Below are positions 9,443 to 18,412 of a stretch of DNA of 64,000 nucleotides, piece by piece. The first letter of the stretch is position 1. Each line of letters starts with the position of its first letter. Position numbers and translations under genes: made by a program. This stretch comes from Petasospora fabianii (Eukaryota; Ascomycota; Saccharomycetes; Phaffomycetales; Wickerhamomycetaceae). The notes below the pieces were generated by a model. It had not been told where the DNA came from. It did not search any database and saw nothing but the letters and a program-made list of their open reading frames with translations. The stretch covers positions 1,612,001-1,676,000 of the forward strand of contig CP048715.1 in assembly GCA_022641835.1 (NCBI GenBank), written 5' to 3'.

Positions 9443-12337
9443 ATGTCCTGGCGACAGTTTCAATTCTTTGAGACTCTCCCGATCAGGGACCCGAGTTTCG
9501 GTAGTGAGCACCCGCTTTACTCTGACCCGTCGCTGACCGCAGTCTGCGCAGTGACAGACTATCTTGTACTCGCCACACACAACTCTCGCATTCAGTTCGT
9601 TTCTCAGGATTTGACACCTTTCAGGAGCTTCACAGCTTATGAGAAGGGATGGACCATTACTTTTATGCGCAGCATCCCGAACACGGATCAGTTTGCCACC
9701 ATTGCGGAGCGCCAGGGCCAGCCTGCGAGGTTGAAGTTGTGGAGTATGTCCAAGATCCTATCACGGAAGGACGATAAATTGAACGAAACGACATATCAGA
9801 CGCTTGTCCATGTGAAAAACGGGAATAACTCGTACCCAATCACTGCATGGACTTCTTCTTCCCACTTCAACATCATTGGCGTCGGCTTTGCCAATGGTGT
9901 TGTTGTTCTCATTAGAGGTGACTTAATGAGAGACCGAGGATCGAGTCAAACCATTGCATACAAGTCACCAGACCCTGTTACAGGGTTGGAGTTGGAAGAA
10001 GACAACAACAACGATCCGATATTGTACGTTACGACAACATCCAAAGTGCTGTTTGTGCCCACGACGCAGGGATACAAGCCAGGTAACGAAACAGTACTCG
10101 AGTCAGGAAAGGGCGCAGATCTGGGGACAACGGGTATTGATGGTGATAAGTTGTTTGTTGGGAGAACAGAAGGCGTTGTGTACCATACGTCATCAGCTGC
10201 TACATATAGTATGGCTCTGGAGATGCCTAAGAAGAAGGTGTTCAAGTTCGGCAAGTATCTCTTAATCGTGAGTTCCAATACGATAGAAAGCTCGAGTCTC
10301 ATCTTGAACGGATATGCCGAACCAACAAAGATAGTCATGGCTGATACCGAGCACAAGCTTATCTCTATGAGCCACACGATTGCATCAACAGTGCAAGATG
10401 CACTCATGTTATGGGGTGACATATACGTTCTCAGTTCCGATGGAATGTTGTACAAAATTCACGAGAAGAGCATTGAAACACAGATTGAAATTATTATGAA
10501 AAGAGATCTATACCCAATCGCTATTCAAATTGCTGAGAATAACGTTGACCACAATGCTTTACTCAAGATTAAGAAACAGTACGGTGACTATCTGTATGCC
10601 AAGGATGAAACTACAGAAGCTATGGATCAGTACATCGCCACATTATCACTGGGAAAGGCAAGTGAGATCATCAAGATGTACAAGGACAGCAAGGAAGTTG
10701 GTAATTTGTCAAGATACCTAGAAGAGATGCTGAAGCAAGGTTTGGCTACTAAGGAGCACGTCACGTTGCTTCTCTGTACCTATTGTAAGTTGAAGGCTGT
10801 GGACAAACTTGACGACTTCATCAACAGATACGACCAGGAAACCAATGAGCTTATGAAAGTTGAGTTTGATCTCGATGTTGTCATTGAGCTGTGTCGTGAC
10901 ATCAACTTCCTTGACCACGCATCCAAGCTTGCCCAAAACCTCGGATACTCATCATTGGCAGTTGACATCCTCCTCAGGGAACACAACGACCCACATGCTG
11001 CACTCAAGTACATCAAGACACTTCCAGTCGACGACACGCTAAGAATTCTTGTCGAGTATGCTAGGCGTCTCCTTGATGAATGTCCAAATGTAACAACTGC
11101 GCTCCTCATTGATGTCTTTACAGGAAAGTACAAACCAGAGAAGAAAGACACCTCTGGCCCTCATCCAGTACGTGAAGAGACTCCAGTCATCCTCCAGAGC
11201 TATAAGGCATTTGTGGACTATATGTCGAGTGCTGCTAGCACCATCACTGCATCTAGCAATGAAGAGGATCATATTGCTAATGGAAACGGTAAGGTCAATG
11301 GCCATTCCCGTCCTACATACCAACCACCACGTCCTCGTATCATCTTCCCGTCATTTGTCAACAGACCAAATGAATTTGTGATTTTCCTCGAAGCATGTGC
11401 TGAGAGTTATGACTTCTTCGAGGGGAATGAGAAGGACAAGGTTGACATTTTGACTACATTATTTGAGCTTTACTTGACACTTGGTGATAACACTGAGGAC
11501 CCAGAAGTTAAAAAATCATGGCAGAAGAAGGCTTTGGATCTGGCTCAGGGTGAAACTGCTCTTGACTCGAACTCTTTGCTCCTGATATCCAATGTGTTTG
11601 ACTTCAATGATGGCGAGATACTAGCACGTGAGGGTCCAGGATTCGAGATTGATCTTTTCAGATCAGCAGTTGCTGCTGGTGATGTCGATGATTGTGTTGC
11701 TATTCTGGAGAAATACGGATCAGATGAGCCAGAGCTTTATCCGTTGGCATTGATGTTTTACACTTCTTCTGATGAAGTGTTCTCAATGGTTGGTGAGGAA
11801 AGGTTCAAACATGTCTTGGATAAGATCAAGAAGGATCGTATCATGACACCCTTGGAGTTTATTCAGGCTTTGAGTGTTAACAATGTTGCTACAGTGGACC
11901 TGATCAAGGATTACATCATTGATCTTGTTGAGTCTGAGCGCAAGGAGATTGAAATCAACGAGAAGCTCATTGCATCATACAGGGCAGAAGTGGAGAGAAA
12001 ACAAGAGCAGATCCACAAGCTTGCCACTGATCCAACTATCACACACCCTACAAAGTGTTGTTCATGTTCAAACAAGTTGGATGGTGAGACTGTCCACTTT
12101 GCATGTGGTCACTCGTACCACAAGTCTTGCATATCTGAGGAAGATCGCTGTCCTAGATGTACGCCTGCACGTGAAACCATTCATAACATTAGAGAGAATC
12201 AGAAGGCTATTGGTGGAAGAAATGATCTATTCGAAGCTGCCCTGGAGGATGCTGATAACAGATTCAGAGTCATCACTGACTTCTTCGGTAAAGGTGCTAT
12301 GGAGCGTGTCAACTACGTCTTATCGGAGGACTCTTGA
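9443..12337 (+). CDS. VPS11: Vps11/Pep5, HOPS-CORVET core subunit
   Basis: A 964-residue protein. The first ATG in frame is 9443 (MSWRQFQFFETLP), a start typical of Vps11 proteins. The N-terminal ~380 residues are beta-propeller-like. An alpha-solenoid with clathrin-type repeats follows (~390-560), then a charged helix (~835-860) and a C-terminal RING-H2 domain (~872-906) with CCSCSNKL, CGHSYHKSCI and CPRC metal-ligand clusters. Vps11 is part of the class C core shared by HOPS and CORVET, which tether endosomes and vacuoles. Length is slightly below S. cerevisiae Pep5 (1029 aa). No frameshift or unusual feature was seen. Confidence 0.93.
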   Translation: MSWRQFQFFETLPIRDPSFGSEHPLYSDPSLTAVCAVTDYLVLATHNSRIQFVSQDLTPFRSFTAYEKGWTITFMRSIPNTDQFATIAERQGQPARLKLWSMSKILSRKDDKLNETTYQTLVHVKNGNNSYPITAWTSSSHFNIIGVGFANGVVVLIRGDLMRDRGSSQTIAYKSPDPVTGLELEEDNNNDPILYVTTTSKVLFVPTTQGYKPGNETVLESGKGADLGTTGIDGDKLFVGRTEGVVYHTSSAATYSMALEMPKKKVFKFGKYLLIVSSNTIESSSLILNGYAEPTKIVMADTEHKLISMSHTIASTVQDALMLWGDIYVLSSDGMLYKIHEKSIETQIEIIMKRDLYPIAIQIAENNVDHNALLKIKKQYGDYLYAKDETTEAMDQYIATLSLGKASEIIKMYKDSKEVGNLSRYLEEMLKQGLATKEHVTLLLCTYCKLKAVDKLDDFINRYDQETNELMKVEFDLDVVIELCRDINFLDHASKLAQNLGYSSLAVDILLREHNDPHAALKYIKTLPVDDTLRILVEYARRLLDECPNVTTALLIDVFTGKYKPEKKDTSGPHPVREETPVILQSYKAFVDYMSSAASTITASSNEEDHIANGNGKVNGHSRPTYQPPRPRIIFPSFVNRPNEFVIFLEACAESYDFFEGNEKDKVDILTTLFELYLTLGDNTEDPEVKKSWQKKALDLAQGETALDSNSLLLISNVFDFNDGEILAREGPGFEIDLFRSAVAAGDVDDCVAILEKYGSDEPELYPLALMFYTSSDEVFSMVGEERFKHVLDKIKKDRIMTPLEFIQALSVNNVATVDLIKDYIIDLVESERKEIEINEKLIASYRAEVERKQEQIHKLATDPTITHPTKCCSCSNKLDGETVHFACGHSYHKSCISEEDRCPRCTPARETIHNIRENQKAIGGRNDLFEAALEDADNRFRVITDFFGKGAMERVNYVLSEDS

Positions 12338-12550
12338 AAATGCACACAGCATCTCTGATTAGTGAGCACTTGTAGTAACTTACACTTAAATCAGGGATCT
12401 ATGGCACTCTAAGAGCCTAAAAGCTGGTCTAACCGTGTAAGAACTGAGACAGGCCCATGCCTCCCCCGCGAAACCTTTGTTTACAACAAGAAGACATACG
12501 TCTCGGTGACTACGACATGTAAACGATCAGTGTCTACCCAGCCATCGCTC

Positions 12551-14074
12551 ATGAAACAAGGAGCCATCATCGCAGTGGCACTATCAGTCATTTTCTATGT
12601 CTGGCAGCTACGACGCGTCCACGAGACCACACCAGCACAAGTTATAACTCAGCCTTTGCATTCCTCTGAAAATCGCACAGAGATCGAAAGATGCCTTCTC
12701 AATCCCGATCAGCACACGTCTTACCAGTTCCCATTGGCTATTCTAGAGTACCTCCATGGCCATTCTGATGTACACTCTATTCCAATATCTGGGTGGAGCG
12801 CGTTGGTGAACGTCAGTACCAAAACGGAGCTGGGACAGATGTTTCTTAAGAGTTACGATGTAGAGCGTCTTATCTTGATGAAAAACACACTTAGGACGTA
12901 TGATGTTGATTTTCACTCCTCTGAGGCACTACCCAGATACAATGGAGATTCAATTGCCGACACTATATCATCCTATTTTGGCACCTCTGAACACAAGCTT
13001 ACATATAAGTCCATTCAACTCTCACCGTCCAACTTCGATCTCGATAAGGACACCAACATCCCCCTTCTTCCAGAAAAGCAACAGCACTTCCTCACTGATA
13101 ACATCTCGCATTATCGTTACTACAAGGAAGGTTCGCTGTTGAATCAGTCTGGCCTAGCACACTACGAGCTACGTTTCTTCGATGGCCCCATTCTCCCTAT
13201 AGACCGAATCGGCACACTTCACCGCATTGTTAGGGCATGGGCCAGATTTACCAACAAGTCCGGGATAAAGACATGGATTGCACATGGTAGTCTGTTAGGT
13301 TACTACTTTAATGGTCTCATTATGCCCTGGGACGATGATCTTGATGTCCAGGTCACTGCTGACTCTTTCTGGGAGTTGGTGAAGTTGAACCAGACGTTAG
13401 TGATTGACTACAATGATCCAGAAGCTATTGGAACTTACCTTATTGATGTCAATCCTTTCTTTGTCAACAGAGGGAAAAACTCAGACAACAAGCTTGATGC
13501 CAGGTTCATTGATGTTAATACGGGCTTGTACATTGATATTACAACCTTGACCTCGGAGCTGAATCCACTTGACATTATCGAAGAGATAGGTGAGCTGAGG
13601 ATGACGGAGCTGTACAAGGTCTTTGATCCATACCACGATGATATTGTTACTGAAACGGAGGAGCATGAACACGAGACTTTCAAATCCATGAACGAGTCTA
13701 TTGCCACGAACTCACTAATCTCATGCAAGGATCATCATTTCTACATTGTGGGGGAACTTTCACCGCTCATCCCCACAATCTTTGAAGGCGAGATTCTTTA
13801 CGTTCCAAACAACATTGCAAACCTCCTTCTGAGAGAGTACAAACGCAAGAGTCTCTATCTGAAAGAGTTTAAAGGCTTCACCTACGATCCACTCACCAAG
13901 CTCTGGACCCATCCCGAGATCGAATCCGAGTACAACGAGCAAATGGCAGAATTCATCAAACTACATCATCACATCAAGCAAACCACATTCAAACGACATA
14001 TTTTCCACGAATCCGATCTAATAACGGTCACAAACTTCAGATTGGACCCACAGATTCGGAAAATGTGTCAATGA
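12551..14074 (+). CDS. LicD-family phosphotransferase-like type II membrane protein (MNN4-like)
   Basis: A 507-residue protein starting MKQGAIIAVALSVIFYVW, a single N-terminal signal anchor followed by a luminal domain. The LicD core lies at ~225-345, with WIAHGSLLGYYFNGLIMPWDDDLDV (~240-264) containing the DDD metal/nucleotide motif, and a later DARFIDVNTGLYIDIT block. In yeasts such proteins (Mnn4 and relatives) are needed for mannosyl-phosphate transfer to Golgi N- and O-glycans. The Lys/Glu-rich repeat tail of S. cerevisiae Mnn4 is absent. An open frame extends 15 codons upstream of the ATG without another ATG. Family confident, exact role inferred. Confidence 0.85.
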   Translation: MKQGAIIAVALSVIFYVWQLRRVHETTPAQVITQPLHSSENRTEIERCLLNPDQHTSYQFPLAILEYLHGHSDVHSIPISGWSALVNVSTKTELGQMFLKSYDVERLILMKNTLRTYDVDFHSSEALPRYNGDSIADTISSYFGTSEHKLTYKSIQLSPSNFDLDKDTNIPLLPEKQQHFLTDNISHYRYYKEGSLLNQSGLAHYELRFFDGPILPIDRIGTLHRIVRAWARFTNKSGIKTWIAHGSLLGYYFNGLIMPWDDDLDVQVTADSFWELVKLNQTLVIDYNDPEAIGTYLIDVNPFFVNRGKNSDNKLDARFIDVNTGLYIDITTLTSELNPLDIIEEIGELRMTELYKVFDPYHDDIVTETEEHEHETFKSMNESIATNSLISCKDHHFYIVGELSPLIPTIFEGEILYVPNNIANLLLREYKRKSLYLKEFKGFTYDPLTKLWTHPEIESEYNEQMAEFIKLHHHIKQTTFKRHIFHESDLITVTNFRLDPQIRKMCQ

Positions 14075-14233
14075 ACAGGATCATACTCTTTGAGATGTAT
14101 TCAAAAAAACACTTCAATAAGACACAAGTTACATCATCATTAGAGCCAGTCGTGTCACAACGTTATGTACATGAGCGAAGAAATATTTGTGTATCCTGAA
14201 TCGGCAGACTCCTTTTGTCAAACTTTTATGTGT

Positions 14234-14383
14234 TCACTTGAACTGCTTGTGGACGAAGTGCACGATGATTGGGGTGACCCAGAGAGCAGCGGCGATGTAA
14301 CCGGCAGTGATGAGGGTCTGGTTGGTAACAGCCTGGTGAGCCTTCTTCTCGTCCTCGGACAATGGTTGACCTCCGCCGTACAT
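14234..14383 (-). CDS. TOM5: Tom5, small subunit of the mitochondrial outer-membrane translocase
   Basis: A 50-codon frame (ATG at 14383, TGA at 14236-14234) encodes 49 residues. The acidic/basic start (PLSEDEKKAHQAVTNQTL) and single tail anchor (AGYIAAALWVTPIIVHFVHK) follow S. cerevisiae Tom5 (50 aa), including the EEKRAHQ-type block and the AALWV-P-I core before a final basic cluster. Tom5 relays preproteins from receptors to the Tom40 pore. The gene lies in tandem downstream of SSB with a ~264-base spacer for its promoter. It is too short for a 60-residue ORF cutoff and would be missed by such a filter. Confidence 0.9.
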   Translation of the reverse strand: MYGGGQPLSEDEKKAHQAVTNQTLITAGYIAAALWVTPIIVHFVHKQFK

Positions 14384-14647
14384 GATTTAATATAGTTGGA
14401 TAGTCTGTGGCGAACAAGAGCAACTCGATGGTGGAGGCGAAGAGCGTTGTCCGACGTCATGAAGACATTTTATTGAAGGGCAATGGGCGTCCGCGAAAAT
14501 TTCTTCATTGGGAAGAGCATTCTTATAACGGATTCACCTTACATTTATAAAACTACAAGTTCCTTTTTTTTAATTAACCATTTTGATTTAACACCAATTT
14601 TGTACAAACAAGAAAACTAACCGATATCAGCAAGTCATGCAAAGCTT

Positions 14648-16489
14648 TTAACGAGTAGCCATGGCCTTGGTGACAACTCTCTTAAGACCAACCTCGGCCT
14701 TTCTGTAGTCGTCAGCAGAAGCGTCCTCAATCTCAAGGGCAGCGAGGGCATCAGAGAGAGCAGCCTCGATCTTGTCCTTGGAACCTCTCTTGAGCTTAGA
14801 GGAGAGAACTGGGTCAGTGACAGTGGACTCGATGGAAGCAACGTAAGACTCCAATCTCTGCTTGGCCTCGTGTCTCTTGGAGAAGGCCTCGTCAGAAGAC
14901 TTGAACTTCTCAGCATCCTCAATAGCCTTCTCAATGTCGGCGGTAGACAATCTACCGACAGCGTTGGAGATGGTAATGTTGGCGGACTTACCGGTAGACT
15001 TCTCAACAGCGGTAACCTTCAAGATACCGTTGGCGTCAACCTCGAAGATAGCCTCAAGGACTGGCTCACCAGCTGGCATTGGTGGGATGTTCTTCAAGTC
15101 GAACTCACCCAACAAGGTGTTCTCAGCACAGTTAACACGCTCACCCTGGTAGACTGGGAACTGAACGGTGGTCTGGTGGTCGGCAACAGTGGTGAAAGTT
15201 CTTCTCTTGATGGTTGGGACAGTGGTGTTTCTTGGAACAACTGGGGCGAAGACGTTACCCTGCATGGCAACACCGAGGGAAAGTGGGGAAACATCCAACA
15301 AGAGGAGGTCCTTGGTGTCATCGGAAGTGGACTGACCAGTCAAGATAGCACCCTGAACGGCAGCACCGTAAGCAACAGCCTCATCTGGGTTGATAGACTT
15401 CTCAAGCTGCTTACCGTCGAAGAAGTCAGAAAGCAACTTCTGGACCTTTGGAATTCTGGTGGAACCACCAACCAAGACAACCTCGTCGATCTGGGACTTA
15501 GCGATCTTGGAGTCCTTAAGGACCTGCTCAACTGGCTCAAGAGTAGACTTGAAGAGAGCGTCGTTGATAGCCTCGAATCTGGCTCTGGTGAGGTTAGCGG
15601 AGAAGTCCTCACCGTCGAACAAGGAGTCGACCTCAACGGTAGTGGTAGCGACAGAGGACAAAGTTCTCTTAGCTCTCTCAGCAGCGGTTCTCAATCTTCT
15701 GAGAGCTCTGGAGTCGGAGGAGATGTCCTTACCGGTCTTCTTCTGGAAGTCAGTCTTGAAGAACTCAAGCAAGTTGGTGTCGAAATCCTGACCACCCAAG
15801 TGAGTGTCACCAGCAGTAGCCTTAACAGTGAAGACACCACCAGCCAAGTGAAGGAGGGAGACATCGAAAGTACCACCACCCAAATCGAAGATGAGGACGT
15901 GTCTCTCCTTGTCAGACTTACCAGCACCAAGACCGTAAGCAATAGCAGCGGCAGTTGGCTCGTTGATAATTCTAAGAACGTTCAAACCGGCAATGGCACC
16001 AGCATCCTTAGTAGCCTGACGCTGAGCATCGTTGAAGTAAGCTGGGACGGTGATAACAGCCTTCTCAACCTTCTGACCAATCTTAGCCTCAGCAATCTCC
16101 TTCATCTTGGTCAAAACCATAGAAGAGATCTCCTGTGGGGAGAAAGTCTTGGTCTCCTCAAGGTACTCAACCTCAATGAGTGGAGACTCATCCTTCTCGA
16201 TAACCTTAAATGGCCAGGTCTTGATGTCCTTCTGGACGGACTCCTCGTCGAAACGACGACCGATCAAACGCTTAGCATCGAAGACAGTGTTCTTTGGGTT
16301 AAGAGCAGCCTGGTTCTTAGCAGCATCACCGATCAATCTCTCCTCAGCAGTGAAAGCGACGAAAGATGGAGTAACACGGTTACCTTGCTCGTTGGCGATA
16401 ATCTCGACAGCAGAGTCGTAGGTAGCGACACAAGAGTAGGTAGTACCGAGATCGATACCGATAGCACCTGGGAAAACACCGTCAGCCAT
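14648..16489 (-). CDS. SSB1: Ribosome-associated Hsp70 of the Ssb type
   Basis: A 613-residue Hsp70, the same length as S. cerevisiae Ssb1/2. The nucleotide-binding domain (~1-390) carries [26 protein letters not shown] and [10 protein letters not shown]. The substrate-binding domain follows, with an Ssb-like C-terminus ([15 protein letters not shown]) rather than an EEVD tail, so it is not an Ssa or ER Hsp70. Ssb binds nascent chains at the ribosome exit with the RAC complex. Codon choice is strongly biased (AAG, GGT, GCC, TCC), as expected for very high expression. The complementary strand has a 545-codon open frame caused by this bias; it is not called as a gene. The start at 16489 gives the canonical [17 protein letters not shown] beginning. 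Confidence 0.96.
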   Translation of the reverse strand: MADGVFPGAIGIDLGTTYSCVATYDSAVEIIANEQGNRVTPSFVAFTAEERLIGDAAKNQAALNPKNTVFDAKRLIGRRFDEESVQKDIKTWPFKVIEKDESPLIEVEYLEETKTFSPQEISSMVLTKMKEIAEAKIGQKVEKAVITVPAYFNDAQRQATKDAGAIAGLNVLRIINEPTAAAIAYGLGAGKSDKERHVLIFDLGGGTFDVSLLHLAGGVFTVKATAGDTHLGGQDFDTNLLEFFKTDFQKKTGKDISSDSRALRRLRTAAERAKRTLSSVATTTVEVDSLFDGEDFSANLTRARFEAINDALFKSTLEPVEQVLKDSKIAKSQIDEVVLVGGSTRIPKVQKLLSDFFDGKQLEKSINPDEAVAYGAAVQGAILTGQSTSDDTKDLLLLDVSPLSLGVAMQGNVFAPVVPRNTTVPTIKRRTFTTVADHQTTVQFPVYQGERVNCAENTLLGEFDLKNIPPMPAGEPVLEAIFEVDANGILKVTAVEKSTGKSANITISNAVGRLSTADIEKAIEDAEKFKSSDEAFSKRHEAKQRLESYVASIESTVTDPVLSSKLKRGSKDKIEAALSDALAALEIEDASADDYRKAEVGLKRVVTKAMATR

Positions 16490-16872
16490 TGTGAAAGATG
16501 TAGTTGATGATAGACAACAAACGGTCTACTTGGTTGAAGAAGTGAGGAAAACTTTGCATCAAAATTTTCACCATCCGCGCACAGCTGAAAAATTTTTGGT
16601 GCATGGGCAGAGGCGGGTTCGCGGAGACTGATTAAGGGCACCAAATCGGGACGGATACAGTAGTTAGTGGGGCCACCCGGCCGTGCTGAAATATCCGCCT
16701 TTTAAGCGGGGGAGATGAGCAATCGTAGCGTAACTTTTAGTCCGATCCAACACCTCTCACGTATCAATGCACCTCCTCATCGCTGCCACAGTCTTTCTCT
16801 TGAGTGCTGGTATCCAGGGCAGCGCATATTCTGTAAGCGATGAGGGGTCTTTCAACTAGCTAACTGATCATT
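16490..16872. other. SSB promoter region and spacer to the MER1-like gene
   Basis: It contains the upstream region of SSB, with GC-rich stretches (for example near 16670-16705) and short poly-A/T runs. On the plus strand, ATG at 16767 opens a 30-codon frame ending at 16859 with a hydrophobic, signal-peptide-like start (MHLLIAATVFLLSAGIQGSA). It overlaps no gene but is too short to call with confidence. Confidence 0.45.
16767..16859 (+). CDS. Doubtful 30-aa signal-peptide-like micro-ORF
   Basis: The frame begins with 20 mostly hydrophobic residues and ends SVSDEGSFN. A possible 5' splice site (GTAAGC at 16833) and a CTAAC just downstream could splice it into an open frame antisense to the 3' end of the MER1-like gene (16881-17080). 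That frame ends in a hydrophobic stretch (LMLAFVSLLISAILFP), as a GPI signal would. All of this could be chance. There is no family match. Confidence 0.12.
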   Translation: MHLLIAATVFLLSAGIQGSAYSVSDEGSFN

Positions 16873-17947
16873 TTAAAAGTTGAACTGCTCTAGCTCACGG
16901 TGGATGATCTTGGTGGTCTCATTGACCTGTTGCTTCGTGCCAGAGATACGAATGAACTGGGGAAGCTTATCGTTACGAGGTTTAGGGATGTTCGTAATGC
17001 CATTGAGAGACGTTTGCAAGGGTACCACTTTAATGTTGGCATTCGTAAGTCTTCTCATCTCTGCGATTCTTTTTCCCTGAGCACCAATAAGAAAGGATAC
17101 CTCGCCACGGGTAAGGTTAAGGTGCTTCACCGTCATCTCTGTCATGTACCTTTGGGATGAACTGGGCCCCGCCAAGAGTTTGGAGTAACTAGAAGATTGA
17201 GATAAGGGCCGGCATGCAATTCCAATCGGTTCGAGTGGGATGCTTCTTCTTTGATTACATTGCTGAAGAATAGACATCTCAGCCGGTGGAAGTGTGGCAA
17301 GCTCTGCGATCTCAATGCAGAAGAAAGCTGTCTCAGTCAAATCAGGTGATGAGACAGTCAAGGTGTAGCCTGGAAGCAAGCCATACGGATATGAAGAGTG
17401 TTTAAAAGTTGATTTCACCAAGGTTGGTGGATGAGATATAGCAGTATATCTGTCAACAAGAAGTGTGGCTTCGTACAGCGGCATCTTGGAGGTCTTTAAC
17501 AAGAACAACCCTAGGGCCCAAAGAGCATGTTAGTATGGTTGCTCAGATCCACATGGGTTATATGGTTAGACTCACTTTACAAACTGCATCCTTCTCACCG
17601 CAAAGCTGTACATGGATGTCTCCTGTCAGCTGACCGATACGCGTCAAGTATATGTGAATGCCGCCAGGGTGAAATCCACTTGTATCGTCGGCGGCAATGT
17701 CAATGAAGACGTTTGGACCATAAATTGAGAGCCAATCACTCAGACTTTTGATGGATGTTATAACACGGACATCTGAAAACAGCAAGTTGAATGGCAGCTC
17801 TCTTTCATTGACCTTGTAGCGTGGTGTGGCGGTTGTGATGTGTGAAGCGATGCCCTCCTGAAGCCGCTGGGTGATGATATCACTGAGTGGATTGTCTCTG
17901 AAGATGTCAACGCAGTTTGATGATCTCGAAAACAGCGACAGATCCAT
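16873..17947 (-). CDS. MER1: KH-domain protein, MER1-like meiotic splicing regulator, two exons
   Basis: Exon 1 is 17947-17581 (367 nt) and exon 2 is 17510-16873 (638 nt), giving 334 residues. The intron (17580-17511, 70 nt) has a weak GTAAAG 5' site, a perfect TACTAAC (17535-17529 on the minus strand) and CCCTAG at the 3' end. The junction codon is T|GG (Trp). A C-terminal KH domain (~240-334) has the GxxG loop in SFLIGAQGKRIAEMRR; no other KH domain is clear. S. cerevisiae Mer1 (270 aa) has one C-terminal KH domain and activates splicing of meiotic pre-mRNAs with U1 snRNP. The single C-terminal KH fits Mer1 better than Hek2/Pbp2 (three KH domains), but the N-terminus is too diverged to be sure. 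A second GT (GTGAGT) lies 5 bases inside the intron and would give a stop within five codons. Confidence 0.55.
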
Positions 17948-18412
17948 TCTGATCTTCTTTGTAAGTAGTCTCGTTTGACTTTCTGTGGTTGATGATGAGA
18001 GGTGAAAAGATTAGGGAGGTTTTGGTGTTGTGATTATTTGGGGAAGCGATGGGGTGAGCGGGTCCTCTACCCCACATAACTGGCGCTACAATGCGTCGCC
18101 TTAGGCAAACCACTTTTGAAAAAGTGTCCCGACTAAAGCAATTATGTTCATGATGGGTTAAAAGCTCTGGTATTCGAAGATCCATAATCCTGCAGTAAGT
18201 CACACTTGCTCTGGTAATTGATATCAGATGGGTGCCAGCGAGCTGGTTGCTGTGGCTGCAGATACAAGACATAAGGATCTCTTACATATGATGCATGGAT
18301 GAAAAAAGAAATGATTAACTCTATTGTTGATTAGTTATTAATGCTGATAGTATTTTACATGGTTATGTTAAGGGTCGTCTTAGCAGTGCAAACCACGTTC
18401 ACACTAACCAGT
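17948..18412. other. Spacer between MER1-like gene and BRE4
   Basis: It holds the promoter of the MER1-like gene and the 3' flank of BRE4. An ATG frame on the minus strand (18272-17907) overlaps the MER1-like start out of frame and has poor protein-like composition; it is not called. I see no other feature. Confidence 0.5.

Noticed and set aside
14870-16507. 545-codon open frame on the plus strand across the SSB gene
   Set aside because: It is the complement of a highly codon-biased Hsp70 gene. Long antisense frames opposite Hsp70 are a known artefact that has been mislabelled as a glutamate dehydrogenase. The product is a Ser/Leu/Gly-rich low-complexity string and starts with a non-ATG codon.
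17907-18272. 121-codon minus-strand frame overlapping the start of the MER1-like gene
   Set aside because: It lies out of frame with the KH gene, is rich in Cys/His/Ser without pattern and covers the promoter region.
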